Source: JAZDDE01 sp039714435
GTDB taxonomy: Bacteria > Gemmatimonadota > Gemmatimonadetes > Palauibacterales > Palauibacteraceae
Length of the DNA stretch: 11,093 nucleotides
Reading direction: 5' to 3'
NCBI GenBank assembly: GCA_039714435.1
Contig: JBDLJJ010000095.1
Coordinates: forward strand, 1 to 11,093
This document shows, piece after piece, positions 7,724-11,093 of this stretch; the stretch's first letter is position 1, and the number at the start of each line of letters is the position of its first letter. The notes below the pieces were generated by a model, which worked only from the letters and a program-made list of their open reading frames with translations, searched no databases and was not told the DNA's origin. A program made the position numbers and the translations under genes.

Positions 7724-8440
7724 GTGAACCGAGCGCTTCTTCTGTTCGATATCGACGGGACGCTGATCAACGCTGGCGGTTCGGGGCGGGCGGCCCTGCG
7801 CGGCGCCATGCTGGAGGTATTCGGCGACACTGGACCGATCGAGACCTACGATTTTCACGGCCGGACGGATCCGGCCATCGTGCGGGGTCTCTTGCGTGAG
7901 GCCGGCTGGGATGACGGAAGGATAGAGCGTCAGTCCGCCGACCTGTGGCCGGTCTATTTCGAGCGCCTGGACCGGGAACTCGTGGAGCGGCGGGCTGAGG
8001 TGGGTGCTTTGGCTGGGGTGGCGCAGCTGCTGGCGGCGATCAGGCATGGTGAGTCCCCGCGGCGTTTCAGTACAGCGCTTCTGACGGGCAACATGGAGAC
8101 AGGGGCGTGGGCCAAACTGCGTTCCTGCGCTCTGAGCGAATTCTTCGATTTCGGGGCCTTTGGATCTGATGCGGAGCAACGCGATGAGCTGCCGGGTGTT
8201 GCTTTGGCCAGGGCCTCGGAACATACCGGGCAGGCGTTCCCGGCGACCGCGGCAGTGGTAATCGGAGACACCCCATACGACATTCAGTGTGCTCGGGCCG
8301 GTGGAGTCCGGATGCTGGCAGTCGCGACAGGCCGACATTCGGTCCAGGAGTTGGAAGAATGCGGGGCGGAGTTCGTGCTCGAAAACCTGACGGATACGGG
8401 CCGTGTCCTCCGGGCGCTTGAGGATGCTCTCGTTGCCTGA
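7724..8440 (+). CDS. HAD-superfamily hydrolase, phosphoglycolate-phosphatase-like
   Basis: Predicted small-molecule phosphatase using an aspartyl-phosphate intermediate. Motif I is DIDGT with nucleophile D9 and acid/base D11; motif II threonine is T121 in ALLTGN; motif IV is GDTPYD at 181-186 supplying Mg2+-binding acidic residues. Residues 14-105 form a helical cap (type C1), as in Gph-like enzymes. The motif III basic residue appears to be R153 in EQRDELPGVALARA rather than lysine; arginine also occurs in some relatives. The GTG start lies 3 bases after the preceding stop, with no strong Shine-Dalgarno, and gives an N-terminus (NRALLLFDIDGT) of the right length. Its substrate is not evident; neighbours produce no obvious phospho-intermediate, so a housekeeping or damaged-metabolite role is only a guess. 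Confidence 0.9.
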   Translation: MNRALLLFDIDGTLINAGGSGRAALRGAMLEVFGDTGPIETYDFHGRTDPAIVRGLLREAGWDDGRIERQSADLWPVYFERLDRELVERRAEVGALAGVAQLLAAIRHGESPRRFSTALLTGNMETGAWAKLRSCALSEFFDFGAFGSDAEQRDELPGVALARASEHTGQAFPATAAVVIGDTPYDIQCARAGGVRMLAVATGRHSVQELEECGAEFVLENLTDTGRVLRALEDALVA

Positions 8441-9821
8441 CAAGCAGTGGCAGCTGGATGCCCTGGTTTCAGGCGCGGGAGTTCGGCGCTCGGTACCTGT
8501 GCGGATGTCGGACGGCTCGCTGCTGGTGGACGATATGGCGGTGCCGATCGGCTCCGTGTACTGGGTCGCCCGCCGGGCCACCATGCTGCTCGTGTTTGCC
8601 GGAGAGTCTTCGCTGGCCCTGAAAGGCGCGCCCCGAGACCTGGACGCCCTGTGGCGCGAGCTGGATTCCGTGGTGGATCAGACCGAGGTTCGCCGCAACC
8701 TGGTTCGGCGCCTGGGCCACGAGGTGGTGCTGTTTTCCGCCGCCGCCGCCGTGCTGGGTACACTCGACGGCCAGGCGGTGCGCGGCCTGTTCGTGGTCAC
8801 CGCGACTCGTCACGGTTTCCACATGTTCGCTGGAGAGACTCACCAGACTCTCGCCTGGCCCGTGGATACGGTGCAGCCCATTCCGGGACCCGACGATCGT
8901 CCCGAAGCGTCGGCCAGGTTGATCAAGGGCGCCGACGAGTTGACGATCAGGTATCTGTATCCGGAAGAGGTCAGCGCTCTGGTGGATGTGGCCCAGGCCG
9001 AGCCGCCTGCCAAGCCGCGCAGCGAGTCACTCGAGATGTTCACGCGCAGCGAAGTCGCTCCTCCGGCCACGGCCGACCTGCCGGAGTTTTCTCTCGCCGC
9101 GGGTTCCCTAGCCGAAGTGGCGGCCCGGGCCGCGGCCAACATTCCCGGTGAGACAGCCGCCCACGCCGGAATAGAGCCCCCATTCTTCGAGACGCTTTTC
9201 CTGGAACTGGGCGAGATTGCGCTCGGCCCCCTGCTGCTGCGAAAATCAGCCGCCAAGAGCGCCACTAACCTGGCCAAGGCCGTGCGGGCGCTCGATGCGG
9301 AGGGCCTCAAGACCGATTCCGAGGCTGCAATATCGGCGGTCGTGGACAGGATACTCACTGTTTTTGGAATCGAATTGGCCCGGGTACGGCGGGATCAGGG
9401 CCAAAAAGTGGGGCGTGACACTTCGCAGGTGGCGAACGACAGGCTGGCCCTGGAGACGATTCTTCAGGAGCCGTTCGTCAGGCTGTGGTCGCGTTTCGAA
9501 GGTCTGGCCGAGCAGCAGGACGGTCTCCTGGAAAGTGTGGCTGAGCTGGACGTAGCTCACCCTGATTCCAGCGAGGACGAAGTGCGGGCGGCGGCCGACG
9601 AATGGCGCGCCAGCCTGGCTCGGCTGGACAGCGGATACGAGGGCGCCTGGCGGGAGATGGTCGAGGAGATCGAGAACATGTGGTCTACGGTTCTCCTTCC
9701 AAGGCTCGTTGCCGCCCGGACCCCCGGATTGAGCCGCTCCGCAAACTGGATCCAAATCGCTGTGCTCGCTGTTATCACCGTGGCGCTGGTTGCGACGCTT
9801 GTCGTGTTTGCCGCCACGTGA
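8424..9821 (+). CDS. Unrecognised tail-anchored membrane protein with possible tandem PH-like domains
   Basis: I do not recognise this 465-residue protein. Counted from the ATG at 8424, residues 10-85 and 105-190 are two beta-rich stretches ending in a helix, which resemble bacterial PH-like folds in strand pattern (for example RGLFVVTATRHGFHMF, then LAWPVDTVQPI). A Pro/Ala-rich linker at about 192-230 and a long helical region at 250-440 with alternating charged and hydrophobic residues follow. One hydrophobic segment, 442-464 (WIQIAVLAVITVALVATLVV), ends at the stop codon, with arginines just before it. There is no signal peptide, so a cytoplasmic body with a tail anchor is likely. The sequence contains no cysteine. 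Start is uncertain: GTG 8403, ATG 8424, or TTG 8433, the last having GAGG 9 bases upstream and overlapping the HAD stop. All three overlap the previous gene. The following gene is the DsbA-like protein, 37 bases on. Confidence 0.85.
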   Translation: MLSLPDKQWQLDALVSGAGVRRSVPVRMSDGSLLVDDMAVPIGSVYWVARRATMLLVFAGESSLALKGAPRDLDALWRELDSVVDQTEVRRNLVRRLGHEVVLFSAAAAVLGTLDGQAVRGLFVVTATRHGFHMFAGETHQTLAWPVDTVQPIPGPDDRPEASARLIKGADELTIRYLYPEEVSALVDVAQAEPPAKPRSESLEMFTRSEVAPPATADLPEFSLAAGSLAEVAARAAANIPGETAAHAGIEPPFFETLFLELGEIALGPLLLRKSAAKSATNLAKAVRALDAEGLKTDSEAAISAVVDRILTVFGIELARVRRDQGQKVGRDTSQVANDRLALETILQEPFVRLWSRFEGLAEQQDGLLESVAELDVAHPDSSEDEVRAAADEWRASLARLDSGYEGAWREMVEEIENMWSTVLLPRLVAARTPGLSRSANWIQIAVLAVITVALVATLVVFAAT

Positions 9822-9845
9822 TCGATACCATCTGAAATGACAACC

Positions 9846-9851
9846 GGGAGG
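9846..9851 (+). promoter_or_regulatory. Shine-Dalgarno deciding the TTG start of the DsbA-like gene
   Basis: GGGAGG lies 7 bases before TTG at 9859 and is the strongest ribosome binding site in the window. It supports the rare TTG start, which gives a short lysine/arginine-rich N-terminus (MSKKSNKQRPRPG) ahead of the membrane segment. The only other candidate, ATG at residue 27, would fall inside that segment. Confidence 0.8.
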
Positions 9852-9858
9852 ACAGGTT

Positions 9859-10611
9859 TTGAGTAAGAAGTCCAACAAACAGCGGCCCCGCCCCGGGCAG
9901 GCCGCCAAGCAGTCCGGTGGCAACCGGACGTTTTACATGGTTCTGGCCGGAATTGCGGTGCTCGGCGCCGGCGCCCTGTTGTTCGCCGGCGGCGACTCTG
10001 AAGCGCAGTCACCGGCCACTCCGTTCAGCGTGGCGGAGCTCACGGCCGATGCGGATGCGAACGCCGGAGTCGCTATTGGCCCGGAGGACGCGGCGGTTAC
10101 GATACTCGAGTTCTCGGACTTCCAGTGTCCGCACTGCCGGAACTTCAACGGTCTCACGGGCCGCCTGCTGCGGCAGAACTACACGGGCCCCGGCGGCACC
10201 GTGCGCTGGATCGCATACGACTTTCCTCTCAACACCTTCCCGAACTCGCTCCCGGCAGCGCTGGCTGGCCGCTGCGCGGAGGCTCAGGGCCAGTTCTGGC
10301 GCATGCACGACCTCCTGTTCGCCCGCCAGGACGAGTGGGGTCGGGATCAGACTCCAAAGGACAAATTTCTCCGCTACGCGGATGAGACAGGGCTCGACCG
10401 GGGTGAGTTCGATGACTGTCTGGTTGAGCGCAGGCACCTCAAGCAGATCGTGGCCTCGCGGAAGTACGGCGATCAGCTTGGCGTGACCGGAACTCCGGCC
10501 CTGTTTCTCAACGGACAGCGAATGGGGGCCGGGTCCTACCAGGCCATCGAGGGCTTGATTCAGGAGGCCCTGGCGGCGAGCAGCGCGCCTGAACCGGCGG
10601 CCGCCGAGTAG
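9859..10611 (+). CDS. Membrane-anchored DsbA-like thiol:disulfide oxidoreductase
   Basis: Predicted envelope-facing oxidoreductase that introduces or rearranges disulfides in exported proteins. A basic N-terminus (1-23) precedes one hydrophobic segment at about 25-45 with no clear cleavage site, so it is probably a signal anchor with the catalytic part outside. The active site is C90-P-H-C93 in FSDFQCPHCRNF, and the cis-proline is P213 in GVTGTPALFLNG. Two further cysteines, C139 and C187, lie in the inserted helical region, as in DsbA-like proteins with a second disulfide (Thioredoxin_4 family). At 250 residues the length is typical. CPHC matches the oxidising DsbA site rather than thioredoxin CGPC. 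The stop shares one base with the next gene, a VKOR homologue, its likely reoxidising partner. A role as isomerase or in maturation of a particular substrate is possible, but oxidase is favoured by the neighbour. Confidence 0.93.
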   Translation: MSKKSNKQRPRPGQAAKQSGGNRTFYMVLAGIAVLGAGALLFAGGDSEAQSPATPFSVAELTADADANAGVAIGPEDAAVTILEFSDFQCPHCRNFNGLTGRLLRQNYTGPGGTVRWIAYDFPLNTFPNSLPAALAGRCAEAQGQFWRMHDLLFARQDEWGRDQTPKDKFLRYADETGLDRGEFDDCLVERRHLKQIVASRKYGDQLGVTGTPALFLNGQRMGAGSYQAIEGLIQEALAASSAPEPAAAE

Positions 10612-11072
10612 TGAGCGATATTCGCCGCGGGCAGGCCACAGTCGCCGTCGCCCTGATGGGGGTCTTTCTGTCGCTGTACCTGGTGCTTTACCGCCTAGGT
10701 GTATACGGCGAACTGGTGTGCGGCTCGGGATCCTGTGAGGTCGTTCAGGCCTCGACTTTTTCGGTCTTCCTGGGGATTCCTGTGGCCGCCTGGGGGCTGG
10801 CCTGGTACGTGGCCGTATTCGTGACCGCGCTAGTCCAATCACGCAGGCTGGATGCGGAAGGGCCAGATGCAAAATGGCCAGGCCTCATGCTCGCCGTGCT
10901 AGCGGCAGGTGGCCTGGCCTTCTCCGCTTACCTGACCTGGATCGAGGTCGGAGTTCTGCACGCGATCTGCCGCTGGTGTGTCGGCAGCGCGATTCTGACC
11001 GTGTTAATATTTCTGGGCGCCGCTCCCTGGCGCGCCTTGCGTCGAAGCGGAACGGCAGCGCCGGCGGCCTAA
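10611..11072 (+). CDS. VKOR-family quinone-linked disulfide-forming membrane protein
   Basis: Bacterial vitamin K epoxide reductase homologue, which replaces DsbB in many bacteria: it takes electrons from a DsbA-like partner and passes them to quinone. About four membrane segments are visible (roughly residues 9-29, 50-75, 91-112 and 120-140). The periplasmic-loop pair is C37 and C42 in CGSGSC, the quinone-proximal active pair is C120-R-W-C123, and STFSVFLGIPVAAWG at 48-62 is the conserved region with Ser/Thr before the second helix. All four redox cysteines are present. At 153 residues it is the VKOR domain alone, without the thioredoxin domain fused in some bacterial versions, consistent with the separate DsbA-like gene upstream. 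The GTG start overlaps the previous TAG by one base; no strong Shine-Dalgarno is present, so coupled translation is likely. Confidence 0.93.
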   Translation: MSDIRRGQATVAVALMGVFLSLYLVLYRLGVYGELVCGSGSCEVVQASTFSVFLGIPVAAWGLAWYVAVFVTALVQSRRLDAEGPDAKWPGLMLAVLAAGGLAFSAYLTWIEVGVLHAICRWCVGSAILTVLIFLGAAPWRALRRSGTAAPAA

Positions 11073-11093
11073 ACGGCTAGCGGCAGCAGGCCA
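11073..11093. other. Window end after the VKOR gene
   Basis: Twenty-one bases follow the VKOR stop codon. They contain no readable gene start or complete terminator; the window simply ends here. Confidence 0.4.

Noticed and set aside
7496..8584. Long open reading frame of 362 codons on the minus strand
   Set aside because: It lies opposite the hydrolase end, the whole HAD gene and the start of the next gene, all with clear motifs or tight packing. Its translation shows no domain pattern; high GC content makes such shadows common.
1..11093. Mobile element, CRISPR array, defence system or RNA gene
   Set aside because: No transposase, integrase, inverted-repeat ends, regularly spaced repeats, tRNA- or rRNA-like sequence was seen; all recognised genes are typical chromosomal enzymes.

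Overview
This is an 11.1 kb stretch of GC-rich bacterial chromosome. Every supported gene lies on the + strand, packed end to end, and the only gap over 100 bases is the 130 bases upstream of gyrA. Initiation is mixed: two clear ATG starts, four GTG, one TTG and one ambiguous. High GC, frequent GTG/TTG starts and a membrane DsbA-like plus VKOR pair would fit Gemmatimonadota or a related soil or marine lineage. That placement is a weak inference, as no rRNA or other decisive marker is present. I see no mobile element, CRISPR array, tRNA, rRNA or phage gene, and the window reads as core chromosome rather than an accessory island.

Region 1 (1-3267) holds the C-terminal three quarters of a UvrA-type excinuclease ATPase, cut by the window edge. 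A GT2-family glycosyltransferase follows, starting inside the last codons of uvrA and carrying an extra C-terminal Rossmann-like domain. Region 2 (3268-3397) is an intergenic gap where a promoter for the next group would be expected, though no convincing promoter or terminator is visible.

Region 3 (3398-9821) starts with gyrA, complete and with a repeat-built acidic tail. Tightly coupled behind it are a PLP-dependent threonine/serine dehydratase, a class I glutamine-amidotransferase-like hydrolase of the gamma-Glu-GABA hydrolase family, and a HAD phosphatase. The last gene here is an unrecognised, cysteine-free protein with two possible PH-like beta domains, a helical region and a C-terminal tail anchor. 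Junctions are overlaps of 14 and 4 bases, a 2-3 base gap, and an overlap of roughly 8-17 bases depending on the start.

Region 4 (9822-11072) is a disulfide-forming pair: a membrane-anchored DsbA-like thiol oxidoreductase (CPHC) and a VKOR-family membrane protein that probably reoxidises it. They share one base.

The likely transcription units are uvrA-glycosyltransferase and gyrA through VKOR. The three metabolic enzymes behind gyrA have no obvious common pathway. The most novel item is the tail-anchored protein at about 8424-9821. The GyrA tail repeat and the glycosyltransferase-Rossmann fusion are secondary points of interest. I found no convincing new multi-gene system.
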